From NCBI GenBank assembly GCA_020026275.1, contig JAHHQQ010000009.1, positions 1-64,000 on the forward strand: a stretch of 64,000 bases of DNA, given 5' to 3'. A model generated the notes under the pieces. That model was not told the origin of the DNA and made no database searches. It saw only the letters and a program-made list of their open reading frames with translations. A program made the translations under genes and the position numbers. Numbering within the stretch: position 1 is the first letter of the stretch; every line of letters starts with the position of its first letter. This document shows, one piece after another, positions 26,575-35,112 of the stretch. The DNA is from Bacteroidales bacterium. GTDB lineage: Bacteria; Bacteroidota; Bacteroidia; Bacteroidales; UBA932.

Positions 26575-27597
26575 ATGATGTCAACAATCATGTGGACGAT
26601 TGCAATCATTGCCGGTCTTGGCCTGGTGCTTGCAATAGTTCTGTATTTTATCGCTGAGAAATTCAAGGTAGAGGAAGATCCTCGGATTGACGATGTTGAA
26701 AAGACTATGCCTGGTGCTAATTGTGGCGGTTGCGGTTTTGCCGGTTGCCGTGCATTTTCCGAGGCCGCTGTGAAGGCTCCGAACCTTGATAACATCTACT
26801 GTCCTGTAGGCGGTAACGATGTAATGAAGAAAGTGGCCGCTATCTTAGGCCACGAAGTCAAGGCAAAAACACCTATGGTTGCAGTTCTCCGCTGTAACGG
26901 TACTTGTGAAGTCCGTCCTAAAACGAATGAATATGGCGGATATTCTTCTTGTAGAGTCATGGCAAATCTCTATACGGGAGATACCGGTTGTGTATTCGGC
27001 TGTCTGGGATGTGGCGATTGCGTGAGTGCCTGCAAATTCGGCGCTCTTTCCTTGGATCCGGTTACCGGACTGCCAGTCATTGACGAAGAGAAATGTACTG
27101 CCTGCGGCGCTTGTGTCTCCACCTGTCCGAAGAATCTGATCGAACTCAGGAACAAGGGACCAAGAGGAATGCGTATGGTAGTGGAATGCCGTAACCAGGA
27201 CAAGGGTCCGGCTGCCAAGAAAGCTTGTGCCAATGCTTGTATCGGCTGTGGTATCTGCGTGAAGACTTGTAGACACGATGCCATCACATTGGAGAACAAC
27301 ATTGCGTACATCGATTTCAACAAGTGCAAGTTGTGCCGTGAATGTGAAGCTATGTGTCCTGCTGGAGCCATCCATGGCATCAATTTCCCTAAACCATTGG
27401 ACAAGGCTGCTGTCAAGGCTCGTATCGCTGAGCGTAACCGCAAGGAGAAAGAGGCTGCCGCCGCTGCCAAAGCTGCTGAGGACGCTGTCGCCGTACCTGC
27501 AGATGCACTAGCTGCAAAACCTGCTGCCAAACCAGCAGAAGTTCCCAAGGTAGAAGTAGAAGTTAAAATGGAAGAAGCTCCCAAGCAGAGCAAATGA
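26575..27597 (+). CDS. rnfB: Rnf complex subunit B (ferredoxin-input iron-sulfur protein)
   Basis: Entry point of the ferredoxin:NAD+ oxidoreductase, an ion-pumping membrane complex. 340 residues: an N-terminal membrane helix, the Fes domain CGGCGFAGC (about 45-53) and four ferredoxin-type CxxCxxCxxxC motifs. The C-terminal extension is rich in Ala, Lys and Glu (about 280-340) and low complexity. A second ATG directly follows the first. First gene of B-C-D-G-E-A, the order usual in Bacteroidota. AGGAGG after its stop serves rnfC. Confidence 0.95.
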   Translation: MMSTIMWTIAIIAGLGLVLAIVLYFIAEKFKVEEDPRIDDVEKTMPGANCGGCGFAGCRAFSEAAVKAPNLDNIYCPVGGNDVMKKVAAILGHEVKAKTPMVAVLRCNGTCEVRPKTNEYGGYSSCRVMANLYTGDTGCVFGCLGCGDCVSACKFGALSLDPVTGLPVIDEEKCTACGACVSTCPKNLIELRNKGPRGMRMVVECRNQDKGPAAKKACANACIGCGICVKTCRHDAITLENNIAYIDFNKCKLCRECEAMCPAGAIHGINFPKPLDKAAVKARIAERNRKEKEAAAAAKAAEDAVAVPADALAAKPAAKPAEVPKVEVEVKMEEAPKQSK

Positions 27598-27600
27598 TAG

Positions 27601-27606
27601 AGGAGG
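27601..27606 (+). promoter_or_regulatory. Strong Shine-Dalgarno before rnfC
   Basis: AGGAGG lies 9 bases before the rnfC ATG. Most genes in this window have no such motif, so it stands out. Confidence 0.6.
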
Positions 27607-27615
27607 AAAAAGTAT

Positions 27616-28980
27616 ATGTTGAAGACATTTTCAATAGGTGGTGTCCACCCAGATGATTGCAAAATCTCAAAAGATTGTAAGATAGAGGTACTTCCTCTTC
27701 CAAAGACCGTGTACATTTCCATGGCCCAGCATCTCGGCGCACCTGCAACACCAATCGTGAAGGCAGGCGACCATGTGAAGGCAGGTCAGGTGATTGCTGA
27801 ACCGGCAGGTTTCATTTCTGCATTTGTCCACTCTTCTGTATCCGGAACGGTGAAGAAGATCGCTCCGCGTCAGGATCTGGCCGGCAGAAATGTCATGCAT
27901 ATTGAAATTGAAGTGGAAGGGGATGAATGGATGGAAGGCATTGACCTTTCTGATACCCTGGTCACAGAAATCCCATCCGACAACAAGGTCATTCTGGACA
28001 AGATCAAGGCCAATGGCGTAGTCGGTCTGGGAGGTGCGACCTTCCCAACTCACGTGAAACTGTGCCCTCCTCCAGGAAAGAAGGCAGATTGCCTGATTCT
28101 CAATGGTGCGGAGTGTGAACCATACCTTACTTCCGACTACCGGATCATGCTTGAGAGAAGCAAGGAGATTGTTGTCGGCGCCGCCATCATGAAACAGGTG
28201 CTTGGTGGTTGTCCTGCCGTGATCGGCATTGAGGAGAACAAACCGGAAGCCATCAAGAAGATGCAGCAAGCTCTCGCTGAATTGCAGGCCAGTGCCAAAG
28301 GTTATGAAGGCATTTCCGTCCAAGTGTTGAAGAAGAAATACCCGCAGGGCGGTGAGAAACAGCTGATCGATGCTGTGATGGGCCGTCAGGTCAAATCCAT
28401 GGCTCTTCCTATCGATGCCGGTGCCGTCGTACAGAATGTCGCCACTTCATTGGCAGTGTATGAGGCTGTCCAAAAGAACAAGCCGCTGGTGACAAATGTG
28501 CTGACTGTGACAGGAAATACACTTCCTGTGGAGAAACAGCACAACTATCTCTTCCGTATCGGTATGCCGCTTTCCTACATCGCAGAATATGCCGGTGGCG
28601 TTCCTGAGGATGCCGCCAAGATTATCAGCGGCGGTCCTATGATGGGCAAGGCAATTGCCAATCTGGATGCGACTACTGTCAAGGGATCTTCTTCTCTGCT
28701 CTATTTCACCAGAGAAATGACCCAGAGAAATCAGGAGTCTGCATGTATCCGTTGTGGCAAATGTTCCGAGGCTTGTCCTATGGGTCTGGAGCCATTCCTG
28801 CTTCAGAGATATGCCAGAAACGGCATGATGGACGAGCTGGAGAAGAATGCGGTGCAGGATTGTATCGAGTGCGGATGCTGTCTGTACAGCTGTCCTGCCA
28901 ACATTCCACTTCTGGATATTATCCGTATAGCAAAAGGAGATGTGACCAGGATTATCCGTTCACGTGCCCCTAAAAAATAA
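27616..28980 (+). CDS. rnfC: Rnf complex subunit C (NADH-binding)
   Basis: Peripheral subunit carrying NADH/FMN-binding and two 4Fe-4S clusters. 454 residues: an N-terminal barrel-sandwich domain (HLGAPATPIVKAGDHVKAGQ), the NuoF-like region with GLGGATFPTHVKL and LNGAECEPYLTSD, an SLBB domain (about 260-350), and cluster motifs CIRCGKCSEACP and CIECGCCLYSCP. Its length is typical for Bacteroidota. Eighteen bases separate it from rnfB. Confidence 0.96.
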   Translation: MLKTFSIGGVHPDDCKISKDCKIEVLPLPKTVYISMAQHLGAPATPIVKAGDHVKAGQVIAEPAGFISAFVHSSVSGTVKKIAPRQDLAGRNVMHIEIEVEGDEWMEGIDLSDTLVTEIPSDNKVILDKIKANGVVGLGGATFPTHVKLCPPPGKKADCLILNGAECEPYLTSDYRIMLERSKEIVVGAAIMKQVLGGCPAVIGIEENKPEAIKKMQQALAELQASAKGYEGISVQVLKKKYPQGGEKQLIDAVMGRQVKSMALPIDAGAVVQNVATSLAVYEAVQKNKPLVTNVLTVTGNTLPVEKQHNYLFRIGMPLSYIAEYAGGVPEDAAKIISGGPMMGKAIANLDATTVKGSSSLLYFTREMTQRNQESACIRCGKCSEACPMGLEPFLLQRYARNGMMDELEKNAVQDCIECGCCLYSCPANIPLLDIIRIAKGDVTRIIRSRAPKK

Positions 28981-29004
28981 TCAATTGAAAAAAAGTTATT
29001 GGAA

Positions 29005-30006
29005 ATGAATAAATTATTGGTTTCACCCGCTCCTCACCATCATTCCCCGAACTCTACCAAGAGTCTCATGCGTGACGTGGTGGTGGCTTTGATACCGGCA
29101 ATCGTAGTGTCTGTCGTTTATTATGGTTGGGCCGAGCTGCTCCTGCTTGCCGTGAGCGTGGTTTCTTGTGTAGGTCTGGAATATCTGATAACAAGATTCT
29201 TTCTGAAAAGACCTTCCACAGTCGGAGATTATTCTGCGGTCATCACAGGTCTCCTCCTGGCACTCAACCTTCCTGTCACTACTCCTTGGTGGGTAGTATT
29301 CATCGGAACCGTTGTCGCGATCGGTGTCGCTAAGATGACTTTCGGAGGAATAGGTCAGAATATCTTCAACCCGGCAATTGCTGGTCGTGTGTTCTTGCTG
29401 ATCTCTTTCCCTACTTATATGACCGACTGGACCCGTCCTGCTTCCATTGCCAGCGCATGGGGATGCGGTGCAACAGATGCTGTGACCGGTGCTACTTCAT
29501 TGGGGGCCGTCAAAGAAGGCCTGATGACAGGCGCGTCCCTGACAGACATTTCAGCGTATGCTGATTTCTCCTATCTAGACAGGTTGTTTGTCGGAATGGG
29601 GGGCTCTGTGGGAGAACTTTCTGCCATTGCTTTGCTGTTCGGTTTCGGATATCTGCTCGCACGCAAGGTCATCAGACCGCATATCACCCTATCCATCTGG
29701 GCTACGGTAGCGGTATTCTCCGGAATTCTCTGGCTGGTTGATCCTGCACAGTTCACTGACCCTCTGTTCAACCTCCTGACCGGTGGTATGCTGCTCGGTT
29801 CCATCTTCATGGCAACGGATTATGTGACTTCACCAATGAGTGACTGGGGCTGCATCATATATGGTATCGGTATCGGTCTCATCACGATGGTCATCCGTTA
29901 CTTCGGCGCTTATCCGGAAGGAATGTCTTTCGCCATCCTGATCATGAACTCTGTGGTTCCGCTTATCAATATTGCGTTCCATCATAAAAAATATGGGAGG
30001 AAATAG
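29005..30006 (+). CDS. rnfD: Rnf complex subunit D
   Basis: Integral membrane subunit carrying covalently bound FMN in the family and forming part of the ion path. From ATG 29005 the product is 333 residues with about nine helices. Motifs include FNPAIAGRVFLL and TDAVTGATSLG, the latter holding the threonine expected to be flavinylated. A TTG two codons earlier keeps the frame open, but MNKLLVSPAPHHHSPNST is the conserved start region. Confidence 0.94.
   Translation: MNKLLVSPAPHHHSPNSTKSLMRDVVVALIPAIVVSVVYYGWAELLLLAVSVVSCVGLEYLITRFFLKRPSTVGDYSAVITGLLLALNLPVTTPWWVVFIGTVVAIGVAKMTFGGIGQNIFNPAIAGRVFLLISFPTYMTDWTRPASIASAWGCGATDAVTGATSLGAVKEGLMTGASLTDISAYADFSYLDRLFVGMGGSVGELSAIALLFGFGYLLARKVIRPHITLSIWATVAVFSGILWLVDPAQFTDPLFNLLTGGMLLGSIFMATDYVTSPMSDWGCIIYGIGIGLITMVIRYFGAYPEGMSFAILIMNSVVPLINIAFHHKKYGRK
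29995..30000 (+). promoter_or_regulatory. Shine-Dalgarno before rnfG
   Basis: GGGAGG lies 8 bases before the rnfG ATG and overlaps the end of rnfD, suggesting coupled translation. Confidence 0.55.
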
Positions 30007-30008
30007 TC

Positions 30009-30593
30009 ATGGCAGTTAAATCAAATCTTACGAATATGGTTGTCTGCCTGACAGCAACCTGTCTGATCTGTTCAGCAATCTTGGGTGTCGTCTATGCTGT
30101 GACACTCGAACCGATTGCAGTCACCAATGAAAACATTCTGAAAGCCTCCATCGGCCAGGTCGTTCCTGAAGGCGGAGAAATTTCAGCCAAGATGGAGCTG
30201 GAAGTAGGCGGCATTCCTTCAGAATATTATGTCAGCACCAAGGACGGTGCCGTCGAGGCCTATGCCATCAAATCCCAGACCAACGGTTTCGGTGGTCCGC
30301 TTATTCTGATGGTCGGCATATTGTCAGATGGAACCATCTACAATACATCTGTACTTTCTCACAGTGAGACCCCAGGATTGGGAGCCAAATGTTCTTCAGA
30401 TGAGAAATTCTTGTCCCAGTGGAAGGGATTTGACCCTTCTGCAAAGAAATTGTCAGTAACCAAGGATGGAGGTGATGTGGATGCCATCACTGCTTCCACC
30501 ATCACATCACGTGCCTTTACACTTGCTGTCGAGAATGCAGTGAAAGCTGCAGCCGCTTTGGCAAGTCAGGGAGAAAATAAACAGGAGGAATAG
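30009..30593 (+). CDS. rnfG: Rnf complex subunit G (flavoprotein)
   Basis: Membrane-anchored subunit with covalent FMN. 194 residues: one N-terminal helix (about 9-30), then a periplasmic FMN-binding domain with PGLGAKC and the flavinylation-site region ITASTITS, where T164 aligns with the modified Thr of S/T-G-A-T. The Gly of the canonical motif is Ser here (A-S-T). It begins 2 bases after rnfD. Confidence 0.94.
   Translation: MAVKSNLTNMVVCLTATCLICSAILGVVYAVTLEPIAVTNENILKASIGQVVPEGGEISAKMELEVGGIPSEYYVSTKDGAVEAYAIKSQTNGFGGPLILMVGILSDGTIYNTSVLSHSETPGLGAKCSSDEKFLSQWKGFDPSAKKLSVTKDGGDVDAITASTITSRAFTLAVENAVKAAAALASQGENKQEE
30583..30588 (+). promoter_or_regulatory. Strong Shine-Dalgarno before rnfE
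   Basis: AGGAGG lies 7 bases before the rnfE ATG and overlaps the rnfG 3' end. Confidence 0.6.
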
Positions 30594-30595
30594 AA

Positions 30596-31183
30596 ATGAC
30601 AAAATTGCAACTTATAACTAAAGGTCTTGTAAAGGACAATCCTACCTTTGTGCTTTTGCTGGGTATGTGTCCTACCTTGGCAACGACCACTTCTGCCATC
30701 AACGGCATGAGCATGGGTCTTGCTACCATGTTTGTCCTTATTCTTTCAAACATGGCTATTTCTGCTATTGCCAGGCTGGTTCCGGACAAAGTACATATTC
30801 CTGTCTATATCGTTGTCATCGCCACTTTCGTGACCGTATTGCAACTGTTGATGCAGGCTTTTGTTCCGGGTGTCTATGCTTCGTTGGGGCTGTTCATTCC
30901 ATTGATTGTAGTAAACTGTATTGTATTGGGCCGTGCCGAGGCTTTCGCCAACAAGAACAATGTGGTGGATTCCGCACTGGATGGTTTTGGGGTCGGTCTC
31001 GGATTTACAGCATCCCTTACGGTCATCGGTCTGATCCGTGAAATCTTGGGCAGTGGTTCTGCATTTGGTTTCAAGTTTATGGCTGGAGACGGTATGCTCG
31101 CCTTTGTCATGGCTCCCGGAGCATTCCTGGTATTGGGCTATCTGATGGTATTGTTCAACAAATTCATCGCAAAGAAGAATTGA
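30596..31183 (+). CDS. rnfE: Rnf complex subunit E
   Basis: A 195-residue six-helix membrane subunit, paralogous to RnfA, that helps form the ion-translocating core and hold an iron-sulfur site. Visible family features are DNPTFVLLLGMCPTLA near the N-terminus and NCIVLGRAEAFA in the middle, with the cysteines of both half-sites retained. It starts 2 bases after rnfG. Confidence 0.95.
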   Translation: MTKLQLITKGLVKDNPTFVLLLGMCPTLATTTSAINGMSMGLATMFVLILSNMAISAIARLVPDKVHIPVYIVVIATFVTVLQLLMQAFVPGVYASLGLFIPLIVVNCIVLGRAEAFANKNNVVDSALDGFGVGLGFTASLTVIGLIREILGSGSAFGFKFMAGDGMLAFVMAPGAFLVLGYLMVLFNKFIAKKN

Positions 31184-31216
31184 TCTTTTGTGAATGGAAA
31201 TTAAAATATTTGGATT

Positions 31217-31816
31217 ATGGAAATTTTATTGATCATTGTATCTGCGATATTTGTCAATAACATCGTATTGTCCCAGTTCTTGGGCATCTGCCCGTTCCTG
31301 GGTGTGTCCAACAAACTGTCCACTGCAACAGGAATGTCGGCTGCTGTATGTTTTGTTATTACTCTGGCCACTTTGGTGACCTATCTGTTGAACAAATATC
31401 TTCTGGTTCCATTCAATCTCACTTTCTTGCAGACCATCTCATTCATTCTGGTCATTGCCGCTTTGGTACAGACTGTTGAAATTGTGCTCAAGAAGATGAG
31501 TCCGTCCCTGTATCAGGCTTTGGGTATCTTCCTTCCTCTGATTACCACCAACTGTACAGTATTGGGTGTATCCATTGTTGTGGTGACCAAGGAGTTTGCT
31601 TTTGGCGGTGCCGCTCACATGCTGAACCTTGGTGAAGCTCTTGTCTATGCTTTCGCCACTTCACTCGGTTATGGTCTGGCAATGGTCATCTTTTCGGGAA
31701 TCAGAGAGCATCTTGCCTTGAACAATGTGCCGAAACCATTCAAAGGAATTCCAATCGCTTTGATAACGGCTGGAATTTTAGCGATGGCTTTTATGGGATT
31801 TTCAGGAATTGCTTAG
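31217..31816 (+). CDS. rnfA: Rnf complex subunit A
   Basis: A 199-residue membrane subunit with six helices, inverted-topology partner of RnfE. Key segments are FVNNIVLSQFLGICPFLGVS and TTNCTVLGVS, each containing the conserved cysteine that coordinates the intramembrane cluster. Last gene of the complete six-gene set, so a functional Rnf is expected. Confidence 0.96.
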   Translation: MEILLIIVSAIFVNNIVLSQFLGICPFLGVSNKLSTATGMSAAVCFVITLATLVTYLLNKYLLVPFNLTFLQTISFILVIAALVQTVEIVLKKMSPSLYQALGIFLPLITTNCTVLGVSIVVVTKEFAFGGAAHMLNLGEALVYAFATSLGYGLAMVIFSGIREHLALNNVPKPFKGIPIALITAGILAMAFMGFSGIA

Positions 31817-31850
31817 TATATTGCAGGCTTAAAAATTAACTTAAAATATT

Positions 31851-32333
31851 ATGAAGAGATTTTTATTGGTAGTAGCAACACTACTTGGCTTTGTTGCTGT
31901 TTCTTCAGCACAGCCTAGAGCGCTTGGTCTCAGATTGGGTGCTTACAATTCAGAATTAAGTTATGAACACATCATGCATGGTGCGGATTTTCTTGAAATG
32001 GAGTTGGGTGCATCTCGTAATGATGATGGTTTTGGTTTTAGGTTCACAGGCATCTATAACTGGATGATTGCCCAGCCGAACTGGACTAACAGAGGAGAGT
32101 GGGGGTTCTATGGTGGTGTCGGCGGTAGTCTCGGTGCTTTGCCATATGATAATGACGATCTGTTTTTTTCAGCTGCCGTTGTAGGCCAATTGGGCTTGGA
32201 ATATACCTTTTGGTTCCCTCTTCAGCTTGCGATAGACATTCGTCCTGCCATTGGTCTGGTTGGAAGCCATTTCTATTCTTCAGGATTGGTTGAAGGTATC
32301 TGGCCAACATTAAGTGTCAGATATAGCTTCTAG
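31851..32333 (+). CDS. Small outer-membrane beta-barrel protein, unknown function
   Basis: 160 residues with a Sec signal (about 1-20, SSAQP) and an array of amphipathic strands separated by short turns (GFYGGVGGSLG, LGLEYTFWFPLQLAIDIRP), ending VRYSF with a terminal Phe. This fits an eight-stranded barrel. I do not recognise a named family. It follows rnfA by 34 bases and is ended by a good terminator, so it could be the last transcript unit of the rnf operon or have its own promoter. Confidence 0.65.
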   Translation: MKRFLLVVATLLGFVAVSSAQPRALGLRLGAYNSELSYEHIMHGADFLEMELGASRNDDGFGFRFTGIYNWMIAQPNWTNRGEWGFYGGVGGSLGALPYDNDDLFFSAAVVGQLGLEYTFWFPLQLAIDIRPAIGLVGSHFYSSGLVEGIWPTLSVRYSF

Positions 32334-32353
32334 AAGAACGTCATTGAACAAAT

Positions 32354-32396
32354 AATCAGGATGTATCCGTCAAGGATGCATCCTGATTTTATTTTG
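32354..32396 (+). terminator. Intrinsic terminator after the rnf/barrel genes
   Basis: AATCAGGATGTATCC (32354-32368) pairs with GGATGCATCCTGATT (32374-32388), with one G-T pair and loop GTCAA, followed by a T-rich stretch. Confidence 0.85.
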
Positions 32397-32408
32397 GAGG
32401 GAACCGGT

Positions 32409-32894
32409 TCAGCGATGGTCCCGGATCAGTTTTTCCAGGGCGGCGGCTTCTTTTTCCCCGAATGGGGTATTGAGCATGACAAGCATTCCGACAATTACCA
32501 GAGCACAGAATGCAATCAACAAAATGTGAAGCACTTGCGGTTGAGGTACAATGGCCTTTCCCAGTCCCCAGAACGCTCCCAGGATGAGGATGAGGATGAG
32601 CACGTCGCTGGTTCTGCCTGCCTTGGTGCCACCATAGATGTGTATATGGAACTGGCCGTCATCAGGAATTCCGTCCTCCTTTTCATTGTGCCTGTTGATC
32701 TTGCACACCATATATTGTGTCCGGAGACCGGTTGAATAATCAATCCAGAATTCGCCGTTTCCTGCGTGTCCGACATTCTTGAAATGTGCATGTAGGTCTT
32801 CCCATACTTCTTCCCAGAGGACATCTTCTGTCTTTCCGGAAACCATTTCAAACGAACTGATTTCTTTCAGACTGATATTGTTGTCAAATTCCAT
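32409..32894 (-). CDS. Hypothetical protein with two C-terminal membrane helices
   Basis: 161 residues; not recognised. The first about 95 residues are soluble and mixed alpha/beta (EEVWEDLHAHFKNVGHAG, FWIDYSTGLRTQYMVCKI). Two hydrophobic helices follow (about 98-117 and 121-140) and a short charged tail. The first helix contains LILILILG, encoded by a tandem GATGAG-type hexamer repeat on the plus strand. A -7 box (TATCTTTG, minus strand) about 20 bases before the ATG supports real expression. Confidence 0.65.
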   Translation of the reverse strand: MEFDNNISLKEISSFEMVSGKTEDVLWEEVWEDLHAHFKNVGHAGNGEFWIDYSTGLRTQYMVCKINRHNEKEDGIPDDGQFHIHIYGGTKAGRTSDVLILILILGAFWGLGKAIVPQPQVLHILLIAFCALVIVGMLVMLNTPFGEKEAAALEKLIRDHR

Positions 32895-32915
32895 GATTTT
32901 TGTTGTTTTTCAGGG

Positions 32916-32923
32916 CAAAGATA
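32916..32923 (-). promoter_or_regulatory. TATCTTTG promoter box for the 32409-32894 gene
   Basis: Minus-strand TATCTTTG, an exact TAnnTTTG match, lies about 22 bases upstream of the start codon. A clear -33 TTTG is not evident. Confidence 0.5.
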
Positions 32924-32987
32924 AATAATTTGTAACAATTATTGACTTTCTTCGTCTGTATAGTAGAAACTACAAGTAAGAACGAAT

Positions 32988-33575
32988 ATGAAAGGATTCC
33001 GAATGATACTCTGGGTCGGTTGCTTCCTGATGGGAATGAACAGCATGCAGGCAAATCCACTGCCGGAAGAAAATAACGTGGTGCGGCCGCTTGCTGTGGA
33101 AGAGCCGGTGGGGGAAGTGATTGCCGAGACGGAACTGGATGCGGTTCCCTATGGCAATATGCGTCAGCTGATGAGGCGTTATCGTTGGAAATCGGGCGTG
33201 ATCGGATTTTCAATGGGCAGGCTGGGCCTTTCTATTCTGAGAACCTTCATTGATGAACCGGCCGCAAAACAGGTTCTTCGGGACATGAGGAAGGTGAATT
33301 TTCTCATTGTGAAGAGAGATGCGGTCCAGACACGGCTGCTGGATAATCTGCAGGCAGACTATGAATTGCAGAAGAGGGGATATGATTCCTTGCTGGAGGT
33401 GAATTCGGAAGGTGACAAGGTAAGTGTCATCGGAATACTTTCCCCGGACAAGGAGAAGATAAAGGAACTGGTCTTCTATGTTTCGGAAGATTCGGGGGAT
33501 GTCGTGATGATGGACCTGATTGGCAGGATGGATACGAAAGACTTGATGAATTTGCTGGAAGAAGCAATGAAATGA
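32988..33575 (+). CDS. DUF4252 family exported protein
   Basis: 195 residues with a signal peptide (about 1-22, MNSMQANP). A helical DUF4252-type domain spans about 55-195 (MGRLGLSILRTF..., then VSVIGILSPDKEKIKELVFYVS, then MDLIGRMDTKDLMNLL). DUF4252 proteins are periplasmic or envelope proteins of unknown role and are usually encoded beside an ECF sigma factor and a small anti-sigma protein, as here. It starts the operon DUF4252-sigma-antisigma-DUF4252. Confidence 0.82.
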   Translation: MKGFRMILWVGCFLMGMNSMQANPLPEENNVVRPLAVEEPVGEVIAETELDAVPYGNMRQLMRRYRWKSGVIGFSMGRLGLSILRTFIDEPAAKQVLRDMRKVNFLIVKRDAVQTRLLDNLQADYELQKRGYDSLLEVNSEGDKVSVIGILSPDKEKIKELVFYVSEDSGDVVMMDLIGRMDTKDLMNLLEEAMK

Positions 33576-33581
33576 CAGGTG

Positions 33582-34088
33582 ATGGAGCAAGTGGAATTTG
33601 AAAACAGATGGTTTCCCTATCAGGAGAATTTCTATCGTCTGGCTTTTCATCTCATGGCATCGGAATCGGATGCGATGGATGTGGTGCAGGATGTCTATGT
33701 CAAACTATGGACCCAACGGGACCGGTTGACGGACATCTCTTCTCCCAAAGCCTACGGACTGGTCCTGGTGCGGAATGTGTGCCTGGACAGTTTGCGGCAG
33801 AAGGTGAAAGTGGGTACTTTGGACGAAGTTGTTCTCCAGAAGACCAATATGGATAATCCGGAAAGCCGGCTTTGTCTCAAGGAACGAGTCCGGCAAGTGG
33901 AACAGCTGATAGAAGACCTGCCGGAAGACCAGAGGCAGTTGATAGTCATGAAATTCTACCAGAACCGGGATCATGAGCAAATTGCCCGGGCAACTGGTCT
34001 GTCTCAGGTAAATGTGAGAGTGAAGATCAGCCGGGCACGGAAGTTTATCAGAAAAATGATACAAAAACAGGAAAATGATGAAAAATGA
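33582..34088 (+). CDS. ECF-type RNA polymerase sigma factor
   Basis: 168 residues: region 2 at about 15-75 (DAMDVVQDVYVKLW is the core-binding helix) and region 4 at about 105-160 (LPEDQRQLIVMKFYQN..., with a helix-turn-helix GLSQVNVRVKISRARKFI). The start is ATG at 33582; a GTG just before it is less likely. It begins 6 bases after the first DUF4252 stop and overlaps the next gene by 14 bases, so sigma and its probable anti-sigma are coupled. Confidence 0.93.
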   Translation: MEQVEFENRWFPYQENFYRLAFHLMASESDAMDVVQDVYVKLWTQRDRLTDISSPKAYGLVLVRNVCLDSLRQKVKVGTLDEVVLQKTNMDNPESRLCLKERVRQVEQLIEDLPEDQRQLIVMKFYQNRDHEQIARATGLSQVNVRVKISRARKFIRKMIQKQENDEK

Positions 34089-34527
34089 GAATATTCTGAA
34101 AGAGATGGAAAATTTCGATCTTGAAACGTTGGAGCGGCTTTCTTCGGATGAGAAGGTTCCTGTTCCTCAGGATTTGGAACAATCGCTCGACCGTCTGGTG
34201 ACTCGTCTGTCCGTTGCGGAAAAGATATTGTCTCCAGAGGAAGAGCCGGGAGCGGCGGTTCCTCTGGAGAAATCTCATCCGTTCCGGTGGCGGAACTTGT
34301 GGACGGCGGTGGCCAGTATTGCCGCAGGACTCTTGTTGGTTGCTGGGGTCAATACCATGACGGACCTGTATGTGAGTCCGGAAGATACGTACAAGGATCC
34401 GCAGGAGGCGTATATGGAGATAGAGAGAGTGCTCGGACTGATTTCTGACAAGATGTCTCCAGCCACGGAAGGACTTTCCCAGCTGGATGCCAGATTCAGG
34501 GAACAGATGGACTTGTTCAAAAAATGA
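34075..34527 (+). CDS. Probable anti-sigma factor, single-pass membrane protein
   Basis: 150 residues: an acidic cytoplasmic N-terminus (about 1-70), one membrane helix (about 79-97, VASIAAGLLLVAGV) and a short periplasmic part (about 100-150). Such architecture and the 14-base overlap with the sigma gene are typical of anti-sigma factors of the DUF4252 loci. There is no zinc-finger HxxxCxxC motif, so it is not a ZAS-type anti-sigma. Function is inferred from context. Confidence 0.7.
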   Translation: MMKNENILKEMENFDLETLERLSSDEKVPVPQDLEQSLDRLVTRLSVAEKILSPEEEPGAAVPLEKSHPFRWRNLWTAVASIAAGLLLVAGVNTMTDLYVSPEDTYKDPQEAYMEIERVLGLISDKMSPATEGLSQLDARFREQMDLFKK

Positions 34528-35033
34528 TGAAACTGAAAAGAGATATGAAAAAGATGATTCTATTGGTGCTGACAGCTCTATTTGCAATTGGAGCTTCTGC
34601 CCAGACCGCAAATTCAATTTACAAGAAATATTCAGGGCTCACCGGAGTGTCGAGCGTCTATATTTCTCCTGCCATGTTTGATATAGTGAAGAAAATTCCG
34701 GCTGTCTCCCTTCAGGGCGATGAACTGGACATGATGCCGGTCATACAGTCTTTCAACGGAATGTATCTTCTGGATATGCAAGATAACAGCCAGGCCTCTG
34801 AAGACCTCTTGAAGGAAGTGGAGAGACTGATTGCGAAAGGAAAGTTCGAGTTGCTGATGGAGGCGAAAGACGAAGGGGAGAGGGTCCGGATATATCTGAT
34901 GAGGAACAAGAATATCATCACTGATTTTGTGATGTTGGCTCAGCAGGGCCGGGAAACGACGTTCATTTCCATTACGGGAAATTTGTCAGAAGAAGCCCTG
35001 AACAAGGCAATTGCTGCCGCCGTGGAAAAATAA
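34524..35033 (+). CDS. DUF4252 family exported protein, second copy
   Basis: 169 residues overlapping the anti-sigma stop by ATGA. It has a signal peptide at about 9-26 (LLVLTALFAIGASAQ) and a DUF4252 domain at about 30-165 (FDIVKKIPAVSLQGDEL, then KNIITDFVMLAQ). It is shorter than the first copy but shares the layout: a hydrophobic strand, then a small alpha/beta domain ending in a helix. Probably an output or signal component of the ECF pathway. Confidence 0.85.
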   Translation: MMKLKRDMKKMILLVLTALFAIGASAQTANSIYKKYSGLTGVSSVYISPAMFDIVKKIPAVSLQGDELDMMPVIQSFNGMYLLDMQDNSQASEDLLKEVERLIAKGKFELLMEAKDEGERVRIYLMRNKNIITDFVMLAQQGRETTFISITGNLSEEALNKAIAAAVEK

Positions 35034-35082
35034 AGAGATACGGGAGAGATATAATCGTTCATCGCTTTTTCTGAAAAATGAC

Positions 35083-35090
35083 TATCTTTG
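35083..35090 (+). promoter_or_regulatory. TATCTTTG promoter box for the nitroreductase
   Basis: An exact TAnnTTTG box followed by C, with the start codon 22 bases downstream. It gives the nitroreductase its own transcript separate from the sigma operon. Confidence 0.6.
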
Positions 35091-35112
35091 CATAGATCCA
35101 AAAATTGTAGCC

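Noticed and set aside
32577..32605. CRISPR-like short repeat
   Set aside because: Only three hexamer units within a coding gene, without spacers.
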